Both the position numbers and the translations under genes were made by a program. This document shows, in pieces, positions 23,592 through 33,548 of a stretch of DNA of 64,000 nt. The notes under the pieces are model-generated. The model did not search any database. It was not told the origin of the DNA and saw only the letters and a program-made list of their open reading frames with translations. The stretch is taken from contig NZ_SHKR01000011.1 of assembly GCF_004217145.1 (NCBI RefSeq), forward strand, positions 1 through 64,000. The letters are read 5' to 3'. Positions within the stretch are counted from its first letter, which is position 1, and every line of letters begins with the position of its first letter. The DNA comes from Kribbella rubisoli. GTDB lineage: Bacteria > Actinomycetota > Actinomycetes > Propionibacteriales > Kribbellaceae.

Positions 23592-25133
23592 TCAGGGAGA
23601 AATCGCGACCGCGCCGGTTCGGCGGGGGTCGCCGACGGCGAGCAGGCCGTCGGTCGGGTCCCAGAACGCGGCCGCGACGCCGCCGAAGTACATCGAATGA
23701 GGCGGCATCGGGCGGGTCGGGAGCGCGGTCGAGCCGGAGACCGGGAGGTCGTCCTCGTAGTCGACGACGACGTCCTCGCGGACGCGGACATGCAGGCGCG
23801 GGTGCTCGACGGCTTCGCGCAGCGACAGGCCGCCGTGGGTGTAGAGGGCGTAGACCTGGGCGAGCGCGGTCGGGATCCGGTCCGATCCGGGTGAGCTGAT
23901 CGCGAGGACGGCGCCGTCGCTCTCGCGGCGGGCGACGCTCGGCGCCATGTTCGAGGTGAGACGGGTGCCCGGCGCGAGGCTGTGCGGGCCGCCGTGCAGG
24001 AGCTCCTGCTCGCCGAGGGCGTTGTTGAGCCAGATGCCGGTGCCCGGGGTGAGCACGCCGGAGCCGTAGCCGGACGAGACGGTGATCGCGCAGGCGTCGC
24101 CTTCGTCGTCGACCACCGAGACCGTTGCCGTGCTGGGTGAGGTCAGCGCGCGCAGATCGCCGGCCGCGGCCAGGTCGAGCAGCTTCTGGCCTTCGAGCCG
24201 CCGTACATCTTCTTCGTCGAGCTCCGCGAGCCGGCGGCCGAGGATGGCGTGCTGGACGTCGACCAGCCGCTCCAGCTCGGACTGGTTCCAGCTGCCGTCG
24301 GCCGGTACGCCCTCGAGCAGCGCGAGCATCGCGGCGGCCGCGACTCCACCGACGGCCGGCGGCGGGTTGGTCGCGAGGCGCCATCCGTTCTGCTTGACAA
24401 CGAGAGCCGGACGGACGACGGCCTCGTACGCCGCGAGGTCCTCGGCGGTGAGGATGCCGTCGTTCGCGGCCATGTCGCGGATGAGGAGTTGCGCGAGCCG
24501 GCCGGTGTACATGGTCTCGGCACCCTCGCGGGCGATCAGCTCGAGGGCTTCGGCGAGCTCAGGGATCACGACCGTGCTGCCGGCCTTGATCACGTTGCCG
24601 TCCTCGTCGTGGACGACTCCGTGGCTGGGCTGGTGCCAGCCGAAGATGATCTCGTGGGTGAAGCCCAGGTAGTACGCCGACGTACGGCTCAGCGTGAAGC
24701 CGTTACGGGCGACGTCGATCGCCGGCTGGACGACCTCGCGCCACGCCGCCTTGCCGGCCCGGCGGTGGGCCAGGTCGAGCGCCTTCATCCCACCGGGCGT
24801 GGCGACGGAGCCGTGGCCGACGGTGGTCGTCGTACCGCCGCCGTAATCGGTGGTGATGTCCCAGACGCCCTGGCCGAATCGCTCGCTCGGCAGGCCGCGG
24901 CCGGGCATCTCCACCCAGCCGTCGATGGTGATCGCCTCACCACCCGCGACCTGCAACGTGACGAACCCGCCCGAGGCCGGCGAGACGACGCCGATCTCGT
25001 TCACCATCGTGACCAGGGTGGCCGCGATGGCAGCATCGACGGCGTTGCCACCCTCGGCAGCCACCCGCACCCCAGCCTCGGCCGCGGCGGCATTCGGCGC
25101 CGCTACCGCCACCCTGGGGTGATGGCCACTCAT
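23592..25133 (-). CDS. Gamma-glutamyltransferase-family Ntn hydrolase
   Basis: The 513-residue protein is of the gamma-glutamyltranspeptidase fold. The N-terminal EGGNAVDAAIAATLVTMVNE and the STATVSVVDDEG stretch are visible; by alignment the nucleophile would be T335, just after the large subunit. A C-terminal glycine-rich region and DPRRTGAVAISP match the family. There is no signal peptide, unlike many secreted GGTs, so it may be cytoplasmic. It starts 4 bp after the pheT stop, an unexpected partner for a tRNA synthetase. The substrate is unproven. Confidence 0.85.
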   Translation of the reverse strand: MSGHHPRVAVAAPNAAAAEAGVRVAAEGGNAVDAAIAATLVTMVNEIGVVSPASGGFVTLQVAGGEAITIDGWVEMPGRGLPSERFGQGVWDITTDYGGGTTTTVGHGSVATPGGMKALDLAHRRAGKAAWREVVQPAIDVARNGFTLSRTSAYYLGFTHEIIFGWHQPSHGVVHDEDGNVIKAGSTVVIPELAEALELIAREGAETMYTGRLAQLLIRDMAANDGILTAEDLAAYEAVVRPALVVKQNGWRLATNPPPAVGGVAAAAMLALLEGVPADGSWNQSELERLVDVQHAILGRRLAELDEEDVRRLEGQKLLDLAAAGDLRALTSPSTATVSVVDDEGDACAITVSSGYGSGVLTPGTGIWLNNALGEQELLHGGPHSLAPGTRLTSNMAPSVARRESDGAVLAISSPGSDRIPTALAQVYALYTHGGLSLREAVEHPRLHVRVREDVVVDYEDDLPVSGSTALPTRPMPPHSMYFGGVAAAFWDPTDGLLAVGDPRRTGAVAISP

Positions 25134-25137
25134 GACG

Positions 25138-27720
25138 TCAGCCGACCCGTTGGACGGCGTTGAAGCGGTCGACGGTCACTTGGACGGCTGCCTGCCGCGC
25201 GTCGGCGACCTCGTTCTCCTTCAGGGTCCGGTCCGGCGCCCGGAAGCGCAGCGCGAACGCGAGCGACTTCTTGCCTTCGCCGATCTGCTCGCCGGTGTAC
25301 ACGTCGAACAGCCGGACCGACTCCAGCAACTCACCCGCGCCCTCGGCCAGCGCGGCCTGCACGTCCGCCGCCGGCACGTCGGCCGCGACGATCAACGCCA
25401 CATCCTCCTTGGCCACCGGGTACGACGAGAAGGGGTGCGCCGTGATCGATTCGGGGCCTGCCGCGATCAACGCTTCGAGATCAAGCTCGACCGCACTCGA
25501 CCGGGTAGGCAGGCCGAATGCCTGGCAGACCTTCGGGTGCAGCTCGCCCGCATGCCCCACGACCTTGCCATCTGGACCGCCGATGGCGAACTGGGCGCAG
25601 CGGCCGGGGTGCCACGGCGCGAGCTCGACGTTCGTCACGACCGGCTCGACGCCGACCGCCGACGAGATCAGCCGGGCGATCTGCACCGCGTCGGCCCAGC
25701 CGGCCGGACGGCCCTTGCCCCACCAACCGGTCGGGGTCAGCAAACCGGTCAGCACGACGCCGACGTGCAGCGGCTGATCCGGGAGGGCGTCGTACAGCGA
25801 CTGGATCTCGGCGTCGCTCGGGCGGTGCGCGACCGACGGGAGCGGCGCGGGCTTCGTCTCCGCCTTCGGGAGGAAGACGAGGCCGGTCTGGAAGATCGCG
25901 AGATCCGTTGCCCCGCGGCCGACATTGCGCTCGGCCGTGCGGAGAAGCGTCGCGAGCAGAGTGGTCTGCATCGACGGCTCTTCGTCGGAGATCGGGTTGA
26001 CCAGCTTCACCGTCGTACGGCGTGGGTCGTCGGCGGGCAGCCCCATCGCGTCGAAGTCCGCCTCACCCGTGAACGGGTACGACACAACTTCCGTCAGCCC
26101 CGCACCAACCAGCGCGGTCGCCACCTTCCGCCGCCGCTTCTGCGAAACAGTCAGCCCCTGCCCACCCGGCGCCGCCGGCAACACCGACGGCACATTGTCG
26201 AACCCGAACAACCGAATGGCCTCTTCAGCAAAGTCGTTCGGGTCCCGAAGGTCAGGCCGCCACGACGGCGGAGTCACCGTCAGCAGGTCATCACCCTGCA
26301 CGTTGGCCGCACCAACAGTCGTGGTCCCGACCTCGGCGAGCACCGGAGCGTGTACGCCGGCAGCCAGGGGAGCCGCAGTCGCATCCGCCGCAGCAGCCTC
26401 GACCGTGCAGCCCACCGACTCCAGATGACGAACAGTCTCGGTGAGAGTGATCGGCGCACCTGCTACCCGCGCCGCGTGGTCGGCTCGGAGGGTTACGGGG
26501 TCGGGGAGGGGGTGGGTGTCTACGACGGTTTCTTCGGGGAGGATCGTGCCGCCGGCGTACTCGCGGAGGAGATCGGCTACACGTTGGGCGGCGTACCTCG
26601 GGAGCAGCGGGTCGACCTCGCGCTCGAACCGGCGCGACGCCTCCGACGACAGCTTGTGCCGGCGGGACGCGCGTGCGATCACGATCGGGTCGAAGTGCGC
26701 GGCCTCGATGACCACGTCGGCGGTCGCCTCCGAGATCTCCGTGGACGCACCACCCATCACGCCGGCGACGCCGATCGCGCCGGAGTCGTCGGTGATCAGC
26801 AGGTCCTCGATGTCCAGCTCGCGGGTCTGGTCGTCGAGCGTCATCAGCTTCTCGCCCGCGTTCGCCCGCCGTACGACGATCTCGCCGGACAGCCGCGCCT
26901 TGTCGTAGGTGTGGATCGGCTGGCCGAGCTCGAGCATCACGTAGTTGGCGACGTCGACCCCGATCGAGATCGGCCGCATCCCGGACGCGAGCAACCGCTT
27001 CTGCATCCACCGCGGCGACAACGCCTTCGCGTCGATCCCGGTCACCGTCCGCGTGACGAACACGCTGCACGCCTCGGCATCGTCGACCCGCACCGGATAA
27101 CCACCCGCGCCGGACCCGTCCAGCGCCAGCTCCGCAGGATCCTTCAGCGCAACGCCGTACGCCGTCGCGGCCTCGCGGGCGACGCCGCGGATCGACAGGC
27201 AGTACCCGCGATCCGGCGTCACCGCGATATCGAGCACGTCGTCCTTCAGCGCGAGCAACTCGATCGCGTCATCACCCGGCGTGGCCTCGCCCGGCTCGAG
27301 TACGACGATGCCGTGCGTGCCGTCGTCGCCGAGGCCGAGCTCCTGGCTCGAGCAGATCATCCCGTTGGAGACATGCCCGTACGTCTTCCGGGCCGAGATC
27401 GCGAACCCGCCGGGCAGCACCGCACCCGGCAGCACGACGACCACGAGATCGCCGACCGCGAAGTTGTTCGCACCGCAGACGACCCACTGCGGCTCGTCCT
27501 TGCCGATGTCGAGCGAGCACCAGCGGATCGTCTTGCCGTTCTTCTGCGGCTCGTCCTCGAACGTCAGCACCTTGCCGACCACGAGCGGACCGCTCAGGTC
27601 GGACTCCTCGACGGTCTCGACCTCGAGGCCGGCCCGGATCAGCTTCTCCCCGACGTCGCGGCCGGTCACCCCGGCCGGGACGTCGACGTACTCACGAAGC
27701 CATGACAGTGGGACCCGCAT
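25138..27720 (-). CDS. pheT: Phenylalanyl-tRNA synthetase beta subunit
   Basis: 860 residues with the full bacterial order: a tRNA-binding OB domain (about 40-150, [20 protein letters not shown]), the B3/B4 editing region (about 210-370), the B5 domain (about 400-500), the catalytic-like core, and the C-terminal anticodon-binding FDX-ACB domain ([14 protein letters not shown], from about 768). It pairs with PheS in an alpha2-beta2 enzyme. It shares one base with the pheS stop (TGATG). Confidence 0.97.
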   Translation of the reverse strand: MRVPLSWLREYVDVPAGVTGRDVGEKLIRAGLEVETVEESDLSGPLVVGKVLTFEDEPQKNGKTIRWCSLDIGKDEPQWVVCGANNFAVGDLVVVVLPGAVLPGGFAISARKTYGHVSNGMICSSQELGLGDDGTHGIVVLEPGEATPGDDAIELLALKDDVLDIAVTPDRGYCLSIRGVAREAATAYGVALKDPAELALDGSGAGGYPVRVDDAEACSVFVTRTVTGIDAKALSPRWMQKRLLASGMRPISIGVDVANYVMLELGQPIHTYDKARLSGEIVVRRANAGEKLMTLDDQTRELDIEDLLITDDSGAIGVAGVMGGASTEISEATADVVIEAAHFDPIVIARASRRHKLSSEASRRFEREVDPLLPRYAAQRVADLLREYAGGTILPEETVVDTHPLPDPVTLRADHAARVAGAPITLTETVRHLESVGCTVEAAAADATAAPLAAGVHAPVLAEVGTTTVGAANVQGDDLLTVTPPSWRPDLRDPNDFAEEAIRLFGFDNVPSVLPAAPGGQGLTVSQKRRRKVATALVGAGLTEVVSYPFTGEADFDAMGLPADDPRRTTVKLVNPISDEEPSMQTTLLATLLRTAERNVGRGATDLAIFQTGLVFLPKAETKPAPLPSVAHRPSDAEIQSLYDALPDQPLHVGVVLTGLLTPTGWWGKGRPAGWADAVQIARLISSAVGVEPVVTNVELAPWHPGRCAQFAIGGPDGKVVGHAGELHPKVCQAFGLPTRSSAVELDLEALIAAGPESITAHPFSSYPVAKEDVALIVAADVPAADVQAALAEGAGELLESVRLFDVYTGEQIGEGKKSLAFALRFRAPDRTLKENEVADARQAAVQVTVDRFNAVQRVG

Positions 27721-28829
27721 CAGATCTCCATCCCGAACTGGCGGCTGAACCGCACGTCACCCTCGACCATGTCCCGCATGTCCTCGACCCCGTTGCGGAA
27801 CATCAGCGTCCGCTCCAGGCCCATGCCGAAGGCGAAACCGGAGTACCGATCGGTGTCGATGCCGTTGGCCTGCAGGACCCGCGGGTTCACCACGCCACAG
27901 CCGCCCCACTCGATCCAGCCCTCGCTGCCGCAGGTGCGGCACGGGCGGTCCGGGTTGCCGACGGACGCGCCGCGGCAGACGAAGCACTTCAGGTCGACCT
28001 CGGCCGACGGCTCGGTGAACGGGAAGAAGTTCGGCCGCAGGCGCGCCTCGAGGCCCTCGCCGAACATCGAGACGACGAAGTGGTCGAGCGTGCCCTTGAG
28101 GTGCGCGAGCGTGATGCCTTCGTCCACGACCAGGCCCTCGACCTGGTAGAAGACCGGCGTGTGGGTCGCGTCGAGCTCGTCGGTGCGGAACACCCGGCCC
28201 GGGCAGATCACGTAGATCGGGGGCTTGCGGCTCAGCATCGAGCGCGCCTGCACCGGCGAGGTGTGGGTGCGCAGGACCTTGCCGGAGCCGGCCGGCTCGA
28301 CGAAGAACGTGTCCTGCATCTGCCGCGCCGGGTGGTCGGGCTGGAAGTTCAGCGCGTCGAAGTTGAGCCACTCGGCCTCGACCTCGGGCCCCTCGGCGAC
28401 GTCCCAGCCGAGCGCGGTGAAGACATCCGCGACCTGCTCGGAGATCAGCGAGAGCGGGTGCCGCGCGCCGAGCTCGGGGGTGTGCCACGGCAGCGTCACG
28501 TCGACACGCTCGGTGGCCAGCATCTGCTCCTCGTGCTCGGCCTCGAGGACGGTCAGCCGGGACGCGAAGCCCTCGTTGATCGCCTTCCGGGCCGCGCCGA
28601 TCCGCTGACCGGCCTCCTTGCGGGCCTGCGGCGGCAGCGCGCCGATCTCCCGGTTGGCCAGCACGATCGGCGACTTGTCGCCGAGGTGGGTGGACTTGGC
28701 TTCCTGCAGGGCAGCCAGATCGGCCGCCTCGGTAAACGCCGTCAGCGCCTCGTCGCGGGTCCGCTCCACCTCTTCGGCATGCAGCGGCGTCACTTCGACC
28801 GGGTCGTAATCAGTGTTGGGACCGGACAT
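27720..28829 (-). CDS. pheS: Phenylalanyl-tRNA synthetase alpha subunit
   Basis: 369 residues. Class II synthetase core with [21 protein letters not shown], the motif-2 region [12 protein letters not shown] and motif 3 [20 protein letters not shown] near the C-terminus. An N-terminal coiled-coil arm binds tRNA. It is first of the pheS-pheT pair. The leader contains a small hairpin (CAATTCG 28840-28846 with CGAATTG 28856-28862) but no T-box motif or obvious leader peptide. Confidence 0.97.
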   Translation of the reverse strand: MSGPNTDYDPVEVTPLHAEEVERTRDEALTAFTEAADLAALQEAKSTHLGDKSPIVLANREIGALPPQARKEAGQRIGAARKAINEGFASRLTVLEAEHEEQMLATERVDVTLPWHTPELGARHPLSLISEQVADVFTALGWDVAEGPEVEAEWLNFDALNFQPDHPARQMQDTFFVEPAGSGKVLRTHTSPVQARSMLSRKPPIYVICPGRVFRTDELDATHTPVFYQVEGLVVDEGITLAHLKGTLDHFVVSMFGEGLEARLRPNFFPFTEPSAEVDLKCFVCRGASVGNPDRPCRTCGSEGWIEWGGCGVVNPRVLQANGIDTDRYSGFAFGMGLERTLMFRNGVEDMRDMVEGDVRFSRQFGMEI

Positions 28830-28930
28830 GGCTCGCTCTCAATTCGGAACTTCTGCGAATTGCAGTCTAGAAACCCAAACCCCAACACCGTGAATCGGCT
28901 GTCCACAACCCCGCACCCCACCCCCGAGCC

Positions 28931-29956
28931 TTACCCAGGTTGGGGAGGATTTTGCCCCCGATTCGGTACAAGATCCTCCCCAACCTTGCTGGACGGGAGG
29001 GGAGGGAGGGGGCAGGTGGGCGAGCAGGGGTGGGGGTGGCCGGGCCAGCCGTGGAGGTGGAGGGTGGCGGCTACCTGCGACGCCGCTTGGCACGGCCGGC
29101 TGACCATCTGGTAGCCGAAGCGCAGCGTCACCTTGCCGGTCGTCGCGGCGGCGTTGTCCCTGGCCATGTCACGCCAGCGACTGATCGGGTCCGCGTGGCC
29201 GGCGCGGCCGTCGAGCTCGACGATCACGCCGTACGGCGTGTACTCAGAGTCTCGGTAGACGACGGCTCCTCCGTCGGTGGCGCGGACCTGCCGTCGCGCC
29301 CGCGGTAGGCCGTGAGCGCGCTCGACGCGCCGAAGGTACGCCTGCTAGAGGAACGACTACACGCCTTCGGCCGCCTCCGCCAGGATCCGCCGGATGACCC
29401 GGCGGCCGGGCAGTGCCGGGAGCAGGTCCAGCTCGCCCAGCAATCGAACCGGTGTGGTCCGACGCTGACGACACGCATCGAACAGCACCGCGGCCCGCCG
29501 CGACACATCCTTCTCGGCGCCGGCGGCGATCAGCACCGCGACCTCCAAGCGAACCGCCGGCGGTTCGCGCGACGAGTGCATGAGGGAGGACAGGTCGCGG
29601 TGCCGGGAGATGACGACCCCGGACCTCCGGCCGACACGCCGCGAGTGCGGTACTGCGACATGGATGCGGTCGTCCCAGTCCCCTGCGATGCCGTACATGC
29701 GGAGCGCGGTCGCTCCGGTCAACGCCGCGCCCGGCCCACACGCCAGCAACGCTGCCCACATCCGGGTCTGCCAGGGCAGCGGTCCGGTGAAGTCGGCGTA
29801 CACGCCTGGATGGACCCGCTGCAACTGCCGCGCCCGGCAATGTCCGTGCAACACCCGGTCGGTGATCCCGTGCGCTATCGCCTGCTCCCGGCTGAACGCT
29901 CCCGCCTGCCACCGACGTAGCTCCGCGAACGACTCGATGCTCTCCTCCACACCCAA
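28931..29956 (-). pseudogene. AbiEi/DUF559-like protein, interrupted by two in-frame amber codons
   Basis: The N-terminal part (29357-29956) has the AbiEi-antitoxin-like winged helix (FSREQAIAHGITDRVLHGHC then LQRVHPGVYADFTG) common in actinobacterial proteins of about 300 residues. After AEAAEGV there are TAG codons at 29357-29359 and 29345-29347. The same frame then continues with family-like sequence (AYLRRVERAHGLPRARRQ, then VIVELDGRAGHADP and a tail to about 29050). There is no frameshift. Conserved coding on both sides suggests recent inactivation, or two separately translated parts: a GTG at 29227 could restart. The exact start (TTG 29956 or GTG 29950) is uncertain. Confidence 0.75.
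28937..28986. terminator. Long hairpin between the AbiEi-like pseudogene and pheS
   Basis: AGGTTGGGGAGGATTTTG (28937-28954) pairs with CAAGATCCTCCCCAACCT (28969-28986) with one mismatch, across a 14-nt loop. The stem is strong enough for a terminator isolating pheS from upstream transcription, but there is no T-run on either side. It could instead be a remnant repeat. Confidence 0.5.
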
Positions 29957-30019
29957 GAAGATGCAGTCGTCGCACCCTCCCCGGACGGTCCGATCTTCCT
30001 GCTGTGGATGAGAGCCGAC

Positions 30020-30352
30020 TCAGCCCAGCTTGTATCGGCCCCGGACGATGGTGCCGAGGACCACGAGCGCGGCCAGCAGGGCGCCGACGCCGACCGGGAG
30101 CAGGAAGATCGGGTACGCCGAAGGTCCCCCGGCACGGTCTTCCAGGATGAGGCAGGCCGCCGCGGTCACGACGTACCCGAGGGCGAGCATCGTCGAGACG
30201 ACGCCGGCGGCCTGCGCCCATTTGAGGGTGAACCGGTGTGATCTGCGCCAGCCGATCGCGAAGGTCACGAGGGCCACCGGGATCAGCACGAGCGTGCAGG
30301 AGAGCATCAGATTCACGATCCCTTGTGCGTCGCTCCCCTGCAGCATGCGCAC
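30020..30352 (-). CDS. Small three-helix membrane protein of unknown function
   Basis: 110 residues with three hydrophobic segments at about 12-33, 45-68 and 80-102, and a basic C-terminus (VRGRYKLG). I do not recognise a family. It lies between the MFS exporter (20 bp away, same strand) and the AbiEi-like pseudogene, and could be the last gene of the efflux transcript. Confidence 0.6.
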   Translation of the reverse strand: MRMLQGSDAQGIVNLMLSCTLVLIPVALVTFAIGWRRSHRFTLKWAQAAGVVSTMLALGYVVTAAACLILEDRAGGPSAYPIFLLPVGVGALLAALVVLGTIVRGRYKLG

Positions 30353-30371
30353 ATCGTGTCAGTGCCCAGTG

Positions 30372-31910
30372 TCAGTGCACTGCGTCGTCCACCGGAGCCG
30401 GAGTGGAGTCCTTCGCCTTGGCCTCGGCGCGCGGGAGGAGCACCAGCGCGACCACGGCGCCCGCGATCGCGCCGCCGGCGCCGACGGTCATGGAGATCGA
30501 CATCGCGTCGATGAAGGCGTGCTTGGCGGAGGCGAAGAAGTCCGGGCCGAGCGCGAGGGTGTCCGCGATCGACTTCCGGGCCGCTTCGGGCACCGAGTCC
30601 GGCAGCGCCGAGGAGTACGCCGCAGCAAGCACGCTGCCCAGTACGGCGACCGAGAGCGCCGCACCGGTCTGCTGCACGGTGTCGTTCATCGCCGAACCGA
30701 CGCCGCGATGCTCTGCCGGAACGGCCTGCATCAACAGCGTGTACGCCGCCGGTCCGGCCAGGCCACCGCCGATGCCCATCACCAGCAGGCCGACGATCAA
30801 CAGCCCGTACCCGCTCGAGTCGGACACCTGTGTCAGGATCCCGAAGCTGCCCGCGATGATCAGCAGCCCGAGGCTGATCAGCGTCCGGTCCGCGACCTTC
30901 TTGCCCAGCGCGGCTCCGAGTCCGTTGAACGCAGCCGCCGCAACGGCGTACGGAATCAACGCCAGCCCGGCCTTCAACGGGCTGTACCCGAGGACGAACT
31001 GCAGGTACTGCGTCAACGCCAGCAGCAGCCCGCCCGCGGTGAACGACAACAGCACGATCGAGAAGCTCGTACCGCTGAACCGGCGATCCCGGAACAGCGC
31101 GAGCGGCACCATCGGATGCTCACTGCGCTTCTCCCACAGCGCGAACGCGGTCAACGCGACCACTCCGACCGCGAGACCGCCGAGGACCCGCGCGGAGCCC
31201 CAACCGTCCGCCGGGATCGACACGATCGCCCAGACGATCGACGCCATCCCGACGATCGTCAGCACCGCGCCGACCGGGTCGACGTCACGCGCCGGGCCCT
31301 TCGACTCGGGGATCAGCGCCAGCGTCCCGATGATCGCGAGCGCGGCGATCGGGACGTTCAGCAGGAAGATCGAGCCCCACCAGAAGTGGTTCAGCAACAC
31401 TCCGCCGACGGTCGGGCCGGCGACCACGCCGAGCATTGCGACCATCGACCAGCCGGCCATCGCCTTGCGCTGTTCCTCCGGCGGGAACACGGTGAACAGC
31501 AGCGACAGCGTGCTCGGCATCAGCAGCGATCCGCCGACGCCCATCAGGAAGCGGCAGGCGATCAACTGCCACGGATTGTCGGCCAGGGTCGCCAGCAGCG
31601 AGGCCGCACCGAAGACCACCAGGCCGAGAAGCAGCATCTTCCGCCGGCCGAACCGGTCGGACAGGCTTCCGGCGGTCAGCAGCAGTCCGGCGAACGCCAG
31701 GATGTAGGCGTCGATCACCCACTGGATGTCCGCGGGCGTCGCGCCCAGGTCGCGCATCAGCGACGGGATCGCCAGGTTGAGGACGGTGTTGTCGACGACC
31801 AGGACCATCAGGCTCAGGCACAGGATCAGCAGGATCCACCAGCGACGCGGGTGGCCGGTCGCGGCGGAAACCCCAGAAGATTCAGACGACTCGAACGGTG
31901 TACTAGTCAC
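30372..31910 (-). CDS. MFS drug exporter, DHA2 (14-helix) family
   Basis: The 512-residue protein has about 14 transmembrane helices. Motif A GSLSDRFGRRKMLLLG lies near residues 80-95 and the DHA2 motif LNVPIAALAI near 185. It is a proton-coupled efflux pump for hydrophobic or antibiotic-like compounds; the substrate is unknown. The start is GTG at 31910, which lies inside the arm of the perfect TetR-type operator. It is divergent from a TetR regulator, the classic arrangement in which the regulator represses both genes. Confidence 0.92.
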   Translation of the reverse strand: MTSTPFESSESSGVSAATGHPRRWWILLILCLSLMVLVVDNTVLNLAIPSLMRDLGATPADIQWVIDAYILAFAGLLLTAGSLSDRFGRRKMLLLGLVVFGAASLLATLADNPWQLIACRFLMGVGGSLLMPSTLSLLFTVFPPEEQRKAMAGWSMVAMLGVVAGPTVGGVLLNHFWWGSIFLLNVPIAALAIIGTLALIPESKGPARDVDPVGAVLTIVGMASIVWAIVSIPADGWGSARVLGGLAVGVVALTAFALWEKRSEHPMVPLALFRDRRFSGTSFSIVLLSFTAGGLLLALTQYLQFVLGYSPLKAGLALIPYAVAAAAFNGLGAALGKKVADRTLISLGLLIIAGSFGILTQVSDSSGYGLLIVGLLVMGIGGGLAGPAAYTLLMQAVPAEHRGVGSAMNDTVQQTGAALSVAVLGSVLAAAYSSALPDSVPEAARKSIADTLALGPDFFASAKHAFIDAMSISMTVGAGGAIAGAVVALVLLPRAEAKAKDSTPAPVDDAVH

Positions 31911-31948
31911 TCGCACACTGTACGACAACCTCGTACAGTGTGCGAGTG
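31908..31948. promoter_or_regulatory. TetR-type operator between MFS exporter and TetR
   Basis: CACTCGCACACTGTACGA (31908-31925) and its perfect reverse complement (31931-31948) flank a 5-bp centre. The 18-bp arms are unusually long for one operator. The site covers the GTG start of the exporter and ends 6 bp before a -10-like TAGGAT of the regulator, so binding would block both genes. Confidence 0.85.
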
Positions 31949-31965
31949 CTTTGTAGGATGGGCGC

Positions 31966-32670
31966 ATGAGGGAAACGATCTGGACCCGGCAACGGTCGGC
32001 TGCACCCGCGCGCGAGACGCTCAGCCGCGAGCAGATCGTGAAGACCGCGATGGAGGTGCTCGACGGCGAGGGGGTCGCCGGGCTGAGCATGCGCAAGCTC
32101 GCCGCCCGGCTCGGGGCCGGCGCGACCAGCCTCTACTGGCACGTGCCGACCAAGGACGACCTCGTCGACCTGCTGATCGACCAGGTCTGGGGGGAGATCG
32201 ACGTACCCGAGCCGGAGCTCGCCGGGTGGCGGAGCGGGGCGCTGCTGTTCGGGCACAGCCTGCGGTCCGCCGTACTGCGGCATCCGTGGCTGCCCGAGGT
32301 GATGTACACGCGGCCGAGCATCGGGCCGAATGCGATGGCGCTCGGCGAGCGCGGTCTGGTGCTGTTCGGAGCGGCCGGGTTCACCCCGCGCGAGGTCGAC
32401 CTGGCGATGGGCAGCGTGATGTCGTACGTGCTCGGCACCGCCAGCGCCGAGGTCGCGACCCGCGAGATGGTCCGGAAGTCCGGCCGCTCCGAGGAGAGCT
32501 GGGTGAGCGAACTGCTCGAGCAGGCGCAGTCCGTCGCCACCGACTACCCGCGGATGCAGGAGTCGGTTCGCCGCCGTACGTCGGTGAACCTCGACTCCGA
32601 GCTCACCGGGAACTTCGTCTTCGGCCTGGATGCCCTGCTCGACGGTCTGCAGTCCCGCGTCATGAAGTAA
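31966..32670 (+). CDS. TetR-family transcriptional regulator (TetR_C type)
   Basis: 234 residues. The N-terminal helix-turn-helix reads LSREQIVKTAMEVLDGEGVA, then LSMRKLAARLGAGATSLYWH. A TetR_C-like ligand domain follows, as in regulators of tetracycline or drug efflux. A TAGGAT -10 at 31954-31959 is 6 nt from the ATG, so the transcript is probably leaderless. It is divergent from the DHA2 exporter with the perfect operator between them. Its 3' end overlaps the convergent next gene by 11 bp. Confidence 0.92.
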   Translation: MRETIWTRQRSAAPARETLSREQIVKTAMEVLDGEGVAGLSMRKLAARLGAGATSLYWHVPTKDDLVDLLIDQVWGEIDVPEPELAGWRSGALLFGHSLRSAVLRHPWLPEVMYTRPSIGPNAMALGERGLVLFGAAGFTPREVDLAMGSVMSYVLGTASAEVATREMVRKSGRSEESWVSELLEQAQSVATDYPRMQESVRRRTSVNLDSELTGNFVFGLDALLDGLQSRVMK

Positions 32671-33367
32671 GGCCGAACCAGGGTTCCTTGGCGAGTTCCT
32701 CGTCCAGCACCTTGCGATCGCCCTCGCCGGCGACGAGCTTCGTCAGCTCACGAGCTTTCTCCAACTCGGCGCGCGCGGCAGCGGTCTGGCCGGTCGCCGC
32801 GAGAGCCCGAGCCAGGGCCTCGCGGGCGAACGGCTCGTCCCAGTCGCTCATCTGCTCACGGTGCGTCTCGATGAGCTCGAGGCAGCGCCGCGCGTGCTGC
32901 AGTCCGACGTCGATCCGTCCGATCCGGAGCGCGACGCGTGCGATCAGGTGCTCACCGCGGGCGTGATTGGCCTCGTTGCCTGCCTCCAACCAGTGCAGGC
33001 AGGCGGCGTAAGCGCCGTACAGCAATCGCTCCTGGTCTCCCAACGGGCTCGTCTCGTCGATCTCTTCGAGCAGGTCCCAGGTCTCGTTGTTGAGCTCGAC
33101 ACCGAAGTACCGGTGCAGCTCGCGGCCTTCCACCAGCTCGGTGGCGACCTTCTCCATCAGCTCGGGCCAACTGGCCAGCCCGTGCTCACGGGCGATCGTC
33201 AGCTGCGCGTCCCGCAGTGTGAAGGCCGCCTCGTCGTACGACGGGTGGTGCTCGCGGGCCCGCTCGATCGCATCGGGCCTACCTTTGGCGACTGCCTTGC
33301 GGAGTTCCTTGGCCCGGGCACGCAACTGGCTGAGGCTGGCCTTCGCGGGCAGCGGTGTAGTCGACAT
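32660..33367 (-). CDS. Helical (TPR-like) protein of unknown function
   Basis: 235 residues. The N-terminal part (LSQLRARAKELRKAVAKGRP, then DAQLTIAREHGLASWPEL) is a module often seen at the start of actinobacterial ankyrin-repeat or helical proteins. The rest is helix pairs of TPR character (ALRIGRIDVGLQHARRCLEL and AREALARALAATGQTAAARA). No catalytic motif is seen. ATG 33367 is chosen because AAGGA precedes it and the upstream extension has no homology-like pattern. Confidence 0.7.
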   Translation of the reverse strand: MSTTPLPAKASLSQLRARAKELRKAVAKGRPDAIERAREHHPSYDEAAFTLRDAQLTIAREHGLASWPELMEKVATELVEGRELHRYFGVELNNETWDLLEEIDETSPLGDQERLLYGAYAACLHWLEAGNEANHARGEHLIARVALRIGRIDVGLQHARRCLELIETHREQMSDWDEPFAREALARALAATGQTAAARAELEKARELTKLVAGEGDRKVLDEELAKEPWFGLTS

Positions 33368-33548
33368 CAACGGTCCTTCCAGAACAGCCCGCTCCGCTGA
33401 ATCAGGCCGTCCCGAAGGGTTCACCGGCCGATGTCCATACTGCTTTCGTTCCAGGTGCACTCAGTGCTTGCCGCGGAGAAGAGGCGCCCTGGCGCGCGCT
33501 GCCCCAACGCTGACACGCGAGAGGACGCGTCGTCAACCAGGTCGCCGG

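Noticed and set aside
25132..27705. Long plus-strand open frame opposite pheT (857 codons)
   Set aside because: It mirrors pheT codon by codon; very high GC leaves antisense frames open. It has no ribosome site and an arginine/histidine-rich composition typical of shadows.
28830..28930. T-box or Phe-rich leader peptide upstream of pheS
   Set aside because: No T-box motif and no short frame with clustered Phe codons; only a 7-bp hairpin is present.
30030..32966. 978-codon plus-strand frame across the MFS and tetR genes
   Set aside because: It crosses two well-supported genes and the operator and has no recognisable domain. Compositional artefact.
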